Positions 31,715 to 43,348 of a stretch of DNA of 64,000 nucleotides are shown in pieces. The translations under genes were made by a program, and so were the position numbers. Numbering within the stretch: the first letter of the stretch is position 1; each line of letters begins with the position of its first letter. The notes under the pieces were generated by a model. That model was given only the letters and a program-made list of their open reading frames with translations, was not told the DNA's origin and ran no database searches. Source of the DNA: Myxococcota bacterium (GTDB lineage Bacteria; Myxococcota_A; UBA9160; UBA4427); contig JAWKRT010000001.1 in the NCBI GenBank assembly GCA_041389495.1, positions 620,001 through 684,000 of the forward strand, in the 5' to 3' direction.

Positions 31715-31885
31715 TCATCTCCGGCGCATCCCCTCGGCGCCCATGTCCGTGTGCGCGTCGACCATCCAGCGAAGCGCGCGCTTCGTCGCGGCCGCGCCGA
31801 CCGGCGTGAACGCGCGCTGCCCGATCGCGCGGATCGGGCTGCTGGCGGCGACGGCCGCGCTCGCGTGGGTCGGACAGGCGGACAT
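31715..31885 (-). CDS. Small protein (56 residues), unknown
   Basis: Starts at ATG 31885 with GAGGAG five bases upstream and ends 35 bases before a strong hairpin terminator; these flanking signals are the main evidence for a gene. The sequence begins MSACPTHASAAVAASSPIRA, then RAFTPVGAAATKRALRWMVD, ending in a basic GMRRR. One Cys, no membrane helix, amphipathic C-terminal half. No family recognised. It follows surE on the same strand after about 95 bases. Confidence 0.55.
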   Translation of the reverse strand: MSACPTHASAAVAASSPIRAIGQRAFTPVGAAATKRALRWMVDAHTDMGAEGMRRR

Positions 31886-31980
31886 GGGAACTCCTCGAAT
31901 GCGGGCGGCAGGGTATCGGCCGAGGCCGCGCGCGTCGATACCCCGAAGTGGGCGTTCGGTGAAGAATCTCCGACGCGACG

Positions 31981-32691
31981 CTAGGCGATGCGGAGCCGGG
32001 TGAGCGCGATGCGGCCGCCGAAGCACACGTCGATGTCGTGGTGCGCGCGGCGCGGCCGCGCGTGGTAGTCGGCGCGCCACGCGACCCCCCGGCTCGTGCG
32101 CTCGAAGCCGACCGGGCTCGGGCTCGTGTCCACCGGGCACTCGACGATCTCGCCGGCGCGGATCGCCGCCGCGGTGCCCTCGGGGCCGGTGGGGTCGGGG
32201 AGGTTCGCGTTCCAGTACTCGCCCGGGGCCGCGCCGAGCTCGAGGGCGCGGCGCAGCACGGGCGCCGCGGCGCGCTCCGTGCGCCGCCAATCGATGGCGC
32301 CGTAGCGCCGCACGTACTGCGAGATGGCGAGCGAGGGCCGGCCGTGGATCGCCGCCTCGCGCGCCGCGGCGACGGTTCCCGAGACGTACACGTCGACGCC
32401 GACGTTCGCGCCGGCGTTGATGCCCGCGACCACCCAGTCTGCGTCGGGACAGATGGCGTGGAGTGCGACGCGCGTGCAGTCGGCCGGCGTGCCGGCGACC
32501 GCGTACCACCCTCCGCCGCGCTCCTCGACCGCGAGCTCGGCCTCGGTCACGCGGTGCGACACGCCGCTGTGCGCGTCGACGGGCGCGACGACGACCACCT
32601 CGCCGAGCGCGGCGCAGGCGCGCGCGAGCGCGGCGAGTCCGGGCTCGTCGATTCCGTCGTCGTTGGTGAGCACGATGCGGCGACGCGCCAT
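31981..32691 (-). CDS. surE: 5'/3'-nucleotidase SurE
   Basis: 236 residues (family ~250). Metal-binding VLTNDDGIDEPG at the N-terminus, then VAPVDAHSGVSHRVT with the conserved Ser, and GTPADCTRVAL. VVAGINAGANVGVDVYVSGTV carries the Asn ligand and YSGTV-like loop (VSGTV here). SurE dephosphorylates nucleoside 5'- and 3'-monophosphates and exopolyphosphate. In many bacteria surE neighbours pcm; here it does not, although two methyltransferases lie within 5 kb. ATG 32691 directly precedes the first strand. Confidence 0.94.
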   Translation of the reverse strand: MARRRIVLTNDDGIDEPGLAALARACAALGEVVVVAPVDAHSGVSHRVTEAELAVEERGGGWYAVAGTPADCTRVALHAICPDADWVVAGINAGANVGVDVYVSGTVAAAREAAIHGRPSLAISQYVRRYGAIDWRRTERAAAPVLRRALELGAAPGEYWNANLPDPTGPEGTAAAIRAGEIVECPVDTSPSPVGFERTSRGVAWRADYHARPRRAHHDIDVCFGGRIALTRLRIA

Positions 32692-32849
32692 GCGCGGGCT
32701 CCGGCGGGCGCGCGACCGTCGCGGCGCGCGAACGGCGCGCAGCATAGTCGGCGCACTGCGGGCGGGCTGCGGCGCGGCTGCGAGCGGTGGCCCGGCGGCG
32801 GTCGATCGCGCGCGTCGCGGGGCGCGCATCGCGGCATTCCCCCCTATGG

Positions 32850-33500
32850 ATGGCGCGCGATGCGGCCGATGGAGACCCCGCCTCGCCCGCGGCGACCGCG
32901 CGCACCGCGCGGCGTCGACGCGGCGGGGCGACCTCCCGGGAGCCCACCCTGTCGATCCCCGCCCCCCACCCGTCCGCTCCGCTGCGCGAGCGCATCGCGC
33001 AGGCCGTCGATCGCGCGTGCGCGCCGTTCGCGATCCGCGCGCGCGTCGTGGCCGTGGGCATCGCGCCGCTCGGCGCGACTCCCGTCGAGGAGCTCTGTGG
33101 GAGGGGCGAGTGCGTCGCCGGCGTGCTCACGCCGCGCGCGGGCTCGCCCGGGTGCTCGGCGCTCTTCGCGATGGAGCCCGAGGATGCCTTCGCGCTGCTG
33201 TGCGTCGCGCCGGTCGACGCTTCGGCTCCGCTCGAGGCGTACGTCGCGCTCGGCGCGGCGTTCGGCCGCGCGGTGGCGGAGGCGCTCGGGGCCTCGCCGC
33301 CCGACGCGCCGTGCCTCGCGACGCTCGAGGAGGACGCGGCGATCGCCATCCTCCTGCGCACCCACGCCCCGTCGGACACGCCGCTCGCCTCGGTCGAGCT
33401 CGCCCTCGCCGTGGCCGACCGCGTGGAGCAGCTCGGCGAGTGGCGCGCGCACCTCCACTGCCTCGTCGACGCGAAGCTCGCCGTCCCGGGCCCGCGCTGA
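32850..33500 (+). CDS. Hypothetical protein, faint CheC/CheX resemblance
   Basis: Up to 216 residues. Codon third positions are strongly G/C from about 32980 onward, marking real coding sequence, but the start is unclear. ATG 32850 gives an Arg/Ala-rich lead. A CTG at 32949 is preceded by GGGAG with six-base spacing and would give 183 residues (LSIPAPHPSAPLRERIAQAV). FAMEPEDAFALLCVAP and LEAYVALGAAFGRAVAEALG recall CheC/CheX-type phosphatase helices, but the match is weak and the catalytic E...N motifs are not evident. No chemotaxis genes adjoin. Confidence 0.5.
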   Translation: MARDAADGDPASPAATARTARRRRGGATSREPTLSIPAPHPSAPLRERIAQAVDRACAPFAIRARVVAVGIAPLGATPVEELCGRGECVAGVLTPRAGSPGCSALFAMEPEDAFALLCVAPVDASAPLEAYVALGAAFGRAVAEALGASPPDAPCLATLEEDAAIAILLRTHAPSDTPLASVELALAVADRVEQLGEWRAHLHCLVDAKLAVPGPR

Positions 33501-33754
33501 AGCGCGGCTGCGAGCCGACCCGCAGCCGGTGCGCAGGCGCGCGCCGCATCCACGCGCGTGCGCGCGCGACCCGCGGCGCCCCACTCGCTCACGCGGCCCG
33601 CGCACACCCGCGCCGCCGCGAGGGCGGTCCGCGGAACCGGGCTACGCTGCGGAGCGTCGCAGCCACCGCCGATCGGGTCCGCCTCGCGTCGGCGGCTGTC
33701 CGCACCGAATCCCGAGTCCCCACCCGCGCTGGTCCTCGCTGACGGAGTCCGCCG

Positions 33755-34528
33755 ATGTCGCCCCGCCGAGAAGTCCGACCGTCTCCCGTCTCCGTGCTCC
33801 CGTTTTCTCGCCCGCCGACCGGTTCGCCGTCCCCGTACTCCGTGCGATCGCTCGCGCTGCTCGCGGTCGTCGCGATCGCGACGTCGCTCGCGGCGGCGGC
33901 CGCGTCCGCGGAGCCGGCGACGCCGCCCGCGCCCTCGGCGGAGCGCTATACGGGCTTCGACGGCACGCCGTGCGAGAAGGACTACAACGAGCACTGCGCG
34001 AAGAACACCGGCGTGCGCGGCGCGTTCGAGTGCGTGCGCGTGTTCGCGAAGCGCGGCGTCGGGAGCGAGGAGTGCCTCGCCTACACGGAGCAGGTCCGGA
34101 AGGAGAAGCTCGAGCGGGCGATCGCCGCGCAGAAGCGCTGGCAGGACGCCTGCAAGGACGACGTCGCGCGCCTGTGCGCGGAGTACGCGAGCGAGCCGCC
34201 GAAGACGGTGAAGGGCTGCCTCAACCGCAAGCGCGGCGAGCTCGGCGAGGCCTGCAACGCCGAGCTGCCGCTGCGCGGGAGCTACCAGGGCCCGGGCGAT
34301 GCGCGCTGGAAGGACGGCTCCGAGCCCGAAGACTGGGATCTGCAGCAGGCGATGAAGAACCGCCCGCGCAAGACCTCGCGCATGCTCGAGGAGCAGCGCG
34401 CGGAGGAAGACCGCGCGAAGAAGCGCGCCGAGATCATGGCGGAGCACGCGCGGCACCGCGCCGGGCAGGCCGAGGCCGCGGGCGCGGCCGAGGCGCCCGC
34501 CGAAGCCGGCGCTCCCGCGACGCCGTGA
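33755..34528 (+). CDS. Exported Cys-rich protein with GLG1-type repeat
   Basis: 257 residues; long n-region then a signal helix (SVRSLALLAVVAIATSLAAA). The mature part has regularly spaced Cys in a Golgi-apparatus-protein (Cys-rich GLG1) pattern: GTPCEKDYNEHCAK...FECVRVF...EECLAY, then ACKDDVARLCAEY...GCLNRKRGELGEACNAEL. The repeat C-x5-7-C...V..CL......C is recognisable. It is followed by a charged coiled-coil region (LEEQRAEEDRAKKRAEIMAE) and an Ala/Glu/Pro tail. Function unknown; probably periplasmic and disulfide-bonded. The phosphatase gene follows after ten bases. Confidence 0.8.
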   Translation: MSPRREVRPSPVSVLPFSRPPTGSPSPYSVRSLALLAVVAIATSLAAAAASAEPATPPAPSAERYTGFDGTPCEKDYNEHCAKNTGVRGAFECVRVFAKRGVGSEECLAYTEQVRKEKLERAIAAQKRWQDACKDDVARLCAEYASEPPKTVKGCLNRKRGELGEACNAELPLRGSYQGPGDARWKDGSEPEDWDLQQAMKNRPRKTSRMLEEQRAEEDRAKKRAEIMAEHARHRAGQAEAAGAAEAPAEAGAPATP

Positions 34529-34538
34529 CCGCGCGCCC

Positions 34539-35192
34539 GTGAGCGGCGTGCGGCGCATCTTCGTCGTGCGGCACGGCGAGACCGCCTTCAACGCCGCGCG
34601 CGTCCTGCAGACGCCCGAGGTGCCGCTGTCGGAGCGCGGCCGCGCGCAGGCGCGTCGCGTCGCCGAGCGGCTGCGCGCGCACCCGATCGCGCGCGTCGTC
34701 GCGAGCGATCTCGCGCGCGCCGTCGAGACGGCCGAGGCGATCCGCGCGGCGACGGGCGCACCGCTCTCGCTCGACCCGCTCCTGCGCGAGCGCGACTTCG
34801 GCGAACTGCGCGGGACGGCCTACGCCGATCTCGCGGTCGACCCGTTCGCACCCGGCTTCGTCCCGCCCGGCGGCGAGGGCGTCGACGTCTTCCACGCGCG
34901 CGCCGACGCCGCCTGGGAGGCCGTCGCGCGCGGCGCGGAGGGCGCGTCGGGCGACGTCGTCGTCGTGACGCACGGGCTCGTGTGCCGGGCCTGGGTCGAG
35001 CGCGTGCTCGGCGTCGCGGGCGACGCGCTCGCGCGCCACGCCTTCGCGAACACGTGCGTGACGGAGGTGGCGATCGAGCGGCCGTGGCGCGCGCTGCGGA
35101 TCGCCTGTGCCGCGCACCTCGAGGATGCGGCCGGCGCGCCCGGCGCCGCCGGGCCGGCGCTCAGCGCGAGCCGCCCCGGCGGAAGAGCATGA
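34539..35192 (+). CDS. Histidine phosphatase (phosphoglycerate-mutase-like)
   Basis: 217 residues from GTG 34539. The phosphohistidine motif is FVVRHGETAFN (His11), followed by LSERGRAQARRVAERL. RDFGELRGTAY carries the conserved Glu, and VVVTHGLVCRAW the second His. Broad-specificity phosphatase family (CobC/GpmB-like); the substrate is not evident. The C-terminal ~20 residues are Ala/Gly-rich and their coding sequence overlaps the end of the convergent methyltransferase-like gene by 32 bases. Confidence 0.92.
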   Translation: MSGVRRIFVVRHGETAFNAARVLQTPEVPLSERGRAQARRVAERLRAHPIARVVASDLARAVETAEAIRAATGAPLSLDPLLRERDFGELRGTAYADLAVDPFAPGFVPPGGEGVDVFHARADAAWEAVARGAEGASGDVVVVTHGLVCRAWVERVLGVAGDALARHAFANTCVTEVAIERPWRALRIACAAHLEDAAGAPGAAGPALSASRPGGRA

Positions 35193-36330
35193 AGCTCACG
35201 TTGTCGACGCAGTCGCTGCCCGTCGCGTCGTGGTCGGCGGGAACGAACTCCTCGAGCTCCGAGTGGTAGTAGAGCGTCTCGAGGCCCGATAGCTCGGCGA
35301 GTGCCACGAGCGTCGGCTGCGCCCACACCGTCCAGCCCGCGTAGTCGAAGAGCGTCCGGGTTCCGGTCGCGTCGCTCGCTTCGAGGCGGAACCCCGTGCG
35401 GTTCGTGAAGGGGTTCGGGGCGCGCCCGGGCAGGTCGACGAGCTTCACCTCGAGCCCGGCCGCCTCCATCTCCGGGCGCGTCAGGTCCTCCTCGGCCGCG
35501 AGATCCGTCACGAGCGTCATCGGTGGCGTCTCGAGGACGATCGCGTCCGCGTAGAGCGTGCCGAGCTCGAGGAGCCCGACGAGCTGGCGGACGTCGAAGA
35601 GCTGGTGGCTCTGCTTGCCGATGAACGCGAACGACGGCCCGCTGCTCGTCGCCTTGACCTGCTTCCAGACCTCCTCGTCGAGCGCGTTCGCGACGAAGTA
35701 GTGGCGCTCGGTCTCGGGCAGCCACCGGCGCGCGAGCACGCGCGAGGCGGCGGCCGGGTCGAGGTCGATCATCAGGTAGCGGAACTCGGGGAAGCGGAAG
35801 TGGCCCTGGTACGCGAACTCCGCGGTTCCGGCCATCGGCTCGACGACCGTGCGCACGTCCGCGAGCGCCTCGGTCCGCAGGAACTCCTCGACGCCGAAGT
35901 CGTGGCTGCCGAGCACGGCGCCGTAGACGGCGTAGGGGTCGAGCGCGTCGAGCCCGCCGTCGACGTACGGGCCCAAATAGTCGTAGCTCTCGACGAACGG
36001 CGAGTCGTAGCACTTGCGATGGCCGTGCTCGCCGAAGTCGTGGAAGCCGTGCGCCGCGATGCATCGCCAGCGCTCGAGGAAGCGCGCGCGCTTCGCCGTC
36101 GAGAGCGGCGCGCAGCGGAAGCCGCGCCGCGTCGCGCGATGGAGGCGGCCGAGCAGGGCGGGCCAGTGCGCGAGCGGTCGCGCCTCGAGGTGCGCGTCGC
36201 CCTGGAGGTGGATCCAGTCGGGCCGCGGCAGGCCCGCTTCGATGCGGTCGAGCAGCGCGTCGAGTGCGGCCTGCGAGCGCACGATCCGGATGGCGTCGCG
36301 ACCGTTCGCGACGGCGGCGTTCGAGCTCAA
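35161..36330 (-). CDS. Methyltransferase-like protein, unknown substrate
   Basis: About 389 residues. The best start is TTG 36330 with GGGGGGAA four to five bases upstream; no ATG or GTG gives a better one. The N-terminal ~120 residues are unfamiliar (IHLQGDAHLEARPLAHWPAL, CIAAHGFHDFGEHGHRKCYD). A Rossmann-type SAM site follows: VEPMAGTAEFAYQG (glycine-rich motif I) and YLMIDLDP (acidic end of strand 2). FAFIGKQSHQLFDVRQLVGL lies in the motif II-III region. The C-terminal part has YAGWTVWAQPTLVALAEL and ends FMLFRRGGSR. I do not recognise a named family. It lies 167 bases downstream of metH on the same strand. Confidence 0.68.
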   Translation of the reverse strand: MSSNAAVANGRDAIRIVRSQAALDALLDRIEAGLPRPDWIHLQGDAHLEARPLAHWPALLGRLHRATRRGFRCAPLSTAKRARFLERWRCIAAHGFHDFGEHGHRKCYDSPFVESYDYLGPYVDGGLDALDPYAVYGAVLGSHDFGVEEFLRTEALADVRTVVEPMAGTAEFAYQGHFRFPEFRYLMIDLDPAAASRVLARRWLPETERHYFVANALDEEVWKQVKATSSGPSFAFIGKQSHQLFDVRQLVGLLELGTLYADAIVLETPPMTLVTDLAAEEDLTRPEMEAAGLEVKLVDLPGRAPNPFTNRTGFRLEASDATGTRTLFDYAGWTVWAQPTLVALAELSGLETLYYHSELEEFVPADHDATGSDCVDNVSFMLFRRGGSR

Positions 36331-36497
36331 CGCGTTCCCCCCGAAGAGACGTTGCGGACTCGCGCGTGCAACGCCGCGCGTTGGATAGCACGCGTCGCGT
36401 GCATCGGCCGCGCCGATCGCGCGCGAACGATGCGCGCGATCCGCGCGATGTGCGAGGCATCGCGGCAGCGGATGTCGAGGGAAGCGTTCGTCGAGCG

Positions 36498-40178
<3,681 letters not shown>

Positions 40179-40222
40179 GGCGGTCTCCGGAAGAGGGCGG
40201 CAACGTAGCCGAGCATCACCTT

Positions 40223-40246
40223 ATCTCAATATCCAGATATAGAGAT
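40223..40246. promoter_or_regulatory. AT-rich 24-bp palindrome upstream of metH, probable operator
   Basis: ATCTC-A-ATATC-CA-GATAT-A-GAGAT: two nested inverted repeats with 10 of 12 symmetrical pairs, 45-68 bases upstream of the metH ATG. It is the most AT-rich stretch of the neighbourhood. Its size and ATAT half-sites suit a dimeric winged-helix regulator such as an ArsR-family protein. SahR, an ArsR-type S-adenosylhomocysteine sensor, controls metH in other proteobacteria; assigning it here is inference. The site overlaps possible -10 hexamers for metH. Confidence 0.6.
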
Positions 40247-40266
40247 GGGGCCCAGGCCCGGGCCCC
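40247..40266. other. GC hairpin next to the metH palindrome
   Basis: GGGGCCC (40247-40253) and GGGCCCC (40260-40266) form a 7-bp stem with a 6-base loop directly beside the operator candidate. No U tract follows on either strand. It may insulate the divergent metH and mla transcription units or be incidental in this GC-rich DNA. Confidence 0.35.
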
Positions 40267-40462
40267 GATCGGCCGGCCGTCGGGGCTCCCGGAGTGGCGA
40301 GCCGCCCCGACCGGCCGCTCTTCGTGCCTCGAAATGGCTCGTAACGCCCCGGGCGCGAGGCTAAGCTCGGCCGGCCCCCACCCCCGAGCGGCCTTCCGGC
40401 GTCGCGCCCCCGCGCGCCGCCGCCCGTCCACCGAGCCTCGAGCCATCGAGAAGTTGGGGTCG

Positions 40463-41263
40463 ATGACCGGCGCAGCGGCACCCGAGAGCGCGGCACGCGA
40501 GGCCCACGTCGAGCTCCGCGACGTCCGGGTCTCGTTCGGCTCCCGCGCCGTCATCCAGGGCCTCTCCTGCAGCTTTCCGCGCGGCCGCGTCTCCGTGCTC
40601 ATGGGCGGGAGCGGCACCGGGAAGAGCACGCTCCTGCGCGTCGTGGCGGGGCTGCTCACGCCTCAGTCGGGCTCGGTGCGCGTCGCCGGCGACGAGATCG
40701 TCGGCCTGCGCGAGCGCGAGCTCGCTTCGGTCCGCACGCGCCTCGGCATGTTGTTCCAGAACGGGGCGCTCCTCGACTCGCTCAGCGTCTTCGACAACGT
40801 CGCGCTGCCGCTGCGCGAGCGCACGCGACGGAGCGAGGCCGAGATCCGCGACCTCGTGCACGAGCACCTCACCGCGGTCGGTCTCGACGAGGTGGACGAC
40901 CTGCTGCCGCGCGAGCTCTCGGGCGGGATGCTGAAGCGCGCCGCGCTCGCGCGCGCGATCGTGCTCGACCCCGAGATCCTGCTCTGCGACGAGCCGTTCT
41001 CGGGCCTCGACCCGGTGAACGTGCTGCGCATCGAGGCGCTGCTCACGCGGCTCTCCGACGATCTCGGCCTGACCGTGATCATGACGTCGCACCACGTGCC
41101 GTCGTCGCGCCGCATGGCGGACCAGATCACGGTGCTCTTCCCCGACTCGGCCGTCACCGGGTCGCCGCGCGAGCTCGCCGCCTCGAGCGACGAGCGCGTC
41201 GCGCCCTTCCTCGGCGTGCGCGGCGAGGCCGGCGGCGAGGGGCCGCTCGTGGAGCTCGGCTGA
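40463..41263 (+). CDS. mlaF: Phospholipid-trafficking ABC ATPase MlaF
   Basis: 266 residues from ATG 40463. Walker A GGSGTGKST, Q-loop MLFQNGALLDSLSVFDNVALPL (the LFQ.GALFDS..V..N..LPL pattern of MlaF), signature LSGGMLKRAALARAI, Walker B ILLCDEPFSGLDP and switch His TSHHV. First gene of mlaFEDAC; it powers lipid movement between inner and outer membrane. MlaE begins after one base. The ~30 residues after the canonical end (LGVRGEAGGEG) have no known role. Confidence 0.94.
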   Translation: MTGAAAPESAAREAHVELRDVRVSFGSRAVIQGLSCSFPRGRVSVLMGGSGTGKSTLLRVVAGLLTPQSGSVRVAGDEIVGLRERELASVRTRLGMLFQNGALLDSLSVFDNVALPLRERTRRSEAEIRDLVHEHLTAVGLDEVDDLLPRELSGGMLKRAALARAIVLDPEILLCDEPFSGLDPVNVLRIEALLTRLSDDLGLTVIMTSHHVPSSRRMADQITVLFPDSAVTGSPRELAASSDERVAPFLGVRGEAGGEGPLVELG

Positions 41264-41264
41264 C

Positions 41265-42047
41265 GTGGCGCTCGGAGCGTCGATCCAGCAGCTCGGAGCG
41301 GGGAGCACCGCGCGCGTGACGAGCGTCGGGGCGATGACGCGCTTCGCGACGCTCATCGTCGGCGCGTGCCTGCGCCCGCCCGTCCGCATCCGCAAGCTCG
41401 TCGACGAGGTCTACGACGTCGGCGTGCTCTCGCTCGCGATCGTGTGCACCTCGGGGCTCGCGGTCGGAATGGTGCTCGGGCTGCAGGGCTACAACGTGCT
41501 CGTGCGGTTCGGCGCGGAGAGCTCGCTCGGCGTCGTCGTCGGTCTCACGCTGATCCGCGAGCTCGGGCCCGTCCTGACGGGGCTGCTCGTCGCGGGGCGC
41601 GCCGGCTCGGCCGCCACCGCGGAGATCGGCGCCATGGTCGCGACGGAGCAGATGGACGGGCTGCGCATGATGTCCGTCGATCCGATCCACTACGTCGTCA
41701 TGCCGAAGGCGATCGCGCTGACGCTCGTGATGCCGCTGCTGTCGGCGCTCTTCATCGCGCTCTCGATCTTCGGCGGCTATCTCGTCGGAGTCCAGCTGCT
41801 CGGCCTCGACGGCGGCGCCTACCTGTCGAGTCTCGAGAACGGCGTGACGTACCAGGACGACGTCGTGGGCAGCCTGCTCAAGTCGTGGATCTTCGGAATG
41901 CTCGTCGGGCTGATCGCCACCTATCGCGGCTTCACCTGCGAGCCGAACTCGGCGGGCGTGAGCCGCGCGACGACGTCGACCGTCGTGACCACGTCGGTCT
42001 GCATCCTGCTCTTCGACTACGTGATCACGGCGCTCTGGGGCTTCTAG
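41265..42047 (+). CDS. mlaE: Phospholipid-trafficking permease MlaE
   Basis: 260 residues, GTG start one base after mlaF. Five or six hydrophobic helices. Family landmarks: ELGPVLTGLLVAGRAGSAATAEIG (contacts MlaF), EQMDGLRMMSVDP, PKAIALTLVMPLL and YRGFTCEPNSAGVSRATT. Inner-membrane component of the Mla complex. No MlaB (STAS) gene is in the operon. Confidence 0.95.
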   Translation: MALGASIQQLGAGSTARVTSVGAMTRFATLIVGACLRPPVRIRKLVDEVYDVGVLSLAIVCTSGLAVGMVLGLQGYNVLVRFGAESSLGVVVGLTLIRELGPVLTGLLVAGRAGSAATAEIGAMVATEQMDGLRMMSVDPIHYVVMPKAIALTLVMPLLSALFIALSIFGGYLVGVQLLGLDGGAYLSSLENGVTYQDDVVGSLLKSWIFGMLVGLIATYRGFTCEPNSAGVSRATTSTVVTTSVCILLFDYVITALWGF

Positions 42048-42098
42048 GCGCGCGGCGCACCGCCGGTGCGCGCGCGGACGCGAGGGGAAGGAAGGGAC

Positions 42099-42557
42099 AT
42101 GCAGGCTTCACCGGGACGCGACTTCGCGGTCGGGCTGTTCGTGCTCGCCGGGCTCGCCGCCATCGCCTACCTCTCGATCCAGCTCGGCGGGCTCTCCTAC
42201 AAGGGCCCGGGCGGGCTGCTGCTCACCGGCAGCTTCGACGAGATCGGCGGGCTCTCGGTGCGCGCGCCCGTGACGATCGCCGGCGTGAAGGTCGGGCAGG
42301 TGACCGGCATCGACCTCGACGACGACCTGCGCGCCCGCGTGCAGATCGACGTCGACGCCTCGATCCCGCTGCCGATCGACACGGCGGCGGGCATCCGCAC
42401 CCAGGGCCTGCTCGGCGACCAGTTCATCGCGCTCGAGCCCGGCGCCGAGGACGCGACGCTCGAGAGCGGCGACGTGCTCTCGTTCACGGAGAGCGCGATC
42501 AACCTCGACAAGCTGATCGGCGCCGTCGTGCACGGCGGCATCGGAGACGGTGAATGA
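42099..42557 (+). CDS. mlaD: MlaD, MCE-domain substrate-binding protein
   Basis: 152 residues from ATG 42099 with GGAAGGAAGG upstream. One N-terminal membrane helix (FAVGLFVLAGLAAIAYLSIQ), then an MCE domain (~40-118): LTGSFDEIGGLSVRAPVTIAGV, KVGQVTGIDLD, GIRTQGLLGDQFIALEPG. It is shorter than E. coli MlaD (183), mostly at the C-terminal helix that would form the hydrophobic pore in the hexamer. The stop overlaps the next start (ATGA). Confidence 0.94.
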   Translation: MQASPGRDFAVGLFVLAGLAAIAYLSIQLGGLSYKGPGGLLLTGSFDEIGGLSVRAPVTIAGVKVGQVTGIDLDDDLRARVQIDVDASIPLPIDTAAGIRTQGLLGDQFIALEPGAEDATLESGDVLSFTESAINLDKLIGAVVHGGIGDGE

Positions 42558-43345
42558 GCGCGCGGGCGTCGGCGTCGCTGCGCGCCGTGTCCAGGGCCCT
42601 CCGAAGCTCCGCCACGGCGCTCGCGTTCGCGGGCGCACTCGTCGCCGCCGGCGCGGCGTCGGCCGACGACGCGTCGCAGGAGCACGACCCGTGGGAGGGG
42701 TTCAACCGCTCGATCTTCGCGTTCAACGAGTGGCTCGACCGCAACCTGCTGGTCCCCGTCGCCAAGGGCTGGGACTTCGTCGCGCCCGAGCCGGTGCAGA
42801 CCGGCATCGACAACGTCTTCCGCAACTCGGGCATGAGCGTCGTGCTGCTGAACGACCTGCTGCAGCTCAAGCCCGTCCACGCCGCCGAGGACGTCGCGCG
42901 CGTGGTCGTGAACACCACCGTCGGCGTCGCCGGCATCTTCGACGTCGCCACGAAGGTCGGGATCCCCGAGAACGACGAGGACTTCGGCCAGACGCTCGGC
43001 TACTGGGGCGTGCCGAAGGGGCCGTACCTCGTGCTCCCGATCTTCGGCCCGTCGAACCCGCGCGACACGTTCGGCCTGCTCGTCGACCGCGCGAGCGAGC
43101 CGTGGACGTACTTCGTGAAGATCTACGTGACGGTGCCGGTCGGCGTGTTCGAGTTCGTGAACCTGCGCGCGATCTACCTCGAGGAGATCGAGGACTTCCA
43201 CGAGACCGCGCTCGACTACTACGTCTTCCAGCGCAACGCCTACGTGCAGAGCCGCGACCGCGGCGTGGCCGACGAGGTCGAGCCCGCGGAAGAGACCGAG
43301 GAAGACCTGTACTACTTCGACGACGAAGAGGACGTGGAGGACTGA
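42554..43345 (+). CDS. mlaA: MlaA/VacJ outer-membrane component
   Basis: 263 residues. MlaA removes misplaced phospholipids from the outer leaflet in complex with porins. Family motifs: DPWEGFNRSIFAFNEWLDRN, FRNSGMSVVLLNDLLQLK, GIFDVATKVG, GQTLGYWGVPKGPYLVLPIF and GPSNPRDTFGLLVD. The signal peptide (ATALAFAGALVAAGAASADD) lacks a lipobox Cys, so unlike E. coli MlaA this is not an obvious lipoprotein. The C-terminus is strongly acidic (EPAEETEEDLYYFDDEEDVE). ATGA overlap with mlaD; mlaC follows after three bases. Confidence 0.94.
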   Translation: MSARASASLRAVSRALRSSATALAFAGALVAAGAASADDASQEHDPWEGFNRSIFAFNEWLDRNLLVPVAKGWDFVAPEPVQTGIDNVFRNSGMSVVLLNDLLQLKPVHAAEDVARVVVNTTVGVAGIFDVATKVGIPENDEDFGQTLGYWGVPKGPYLVLPIFGPSNPRDTFGLLVDRASEPWTYFVKIYVTVPVGVFEFVNLRAIYLEEIEDFHETALDYYVFQRNAYVQSRDRGVADEVEPAEETEEDLYYFDDEEDVED

Positions 43346-43348
43346 GTC

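Noticed and set aside
40247..40266. Intrinsic terminator beside the metH operator
   Set aside because: The 7-bp GC stem has no U run on either strand and no gene ending immediately upstream, so it is listed only as a hairpin.
40179..40462. Cobalamin or SAM riboswitch in the metH leader
   Set aside because: I could not find a B12-box-like conserved core or SAM-type helices; the prominent structure is a palindrome better suited to protein binding.
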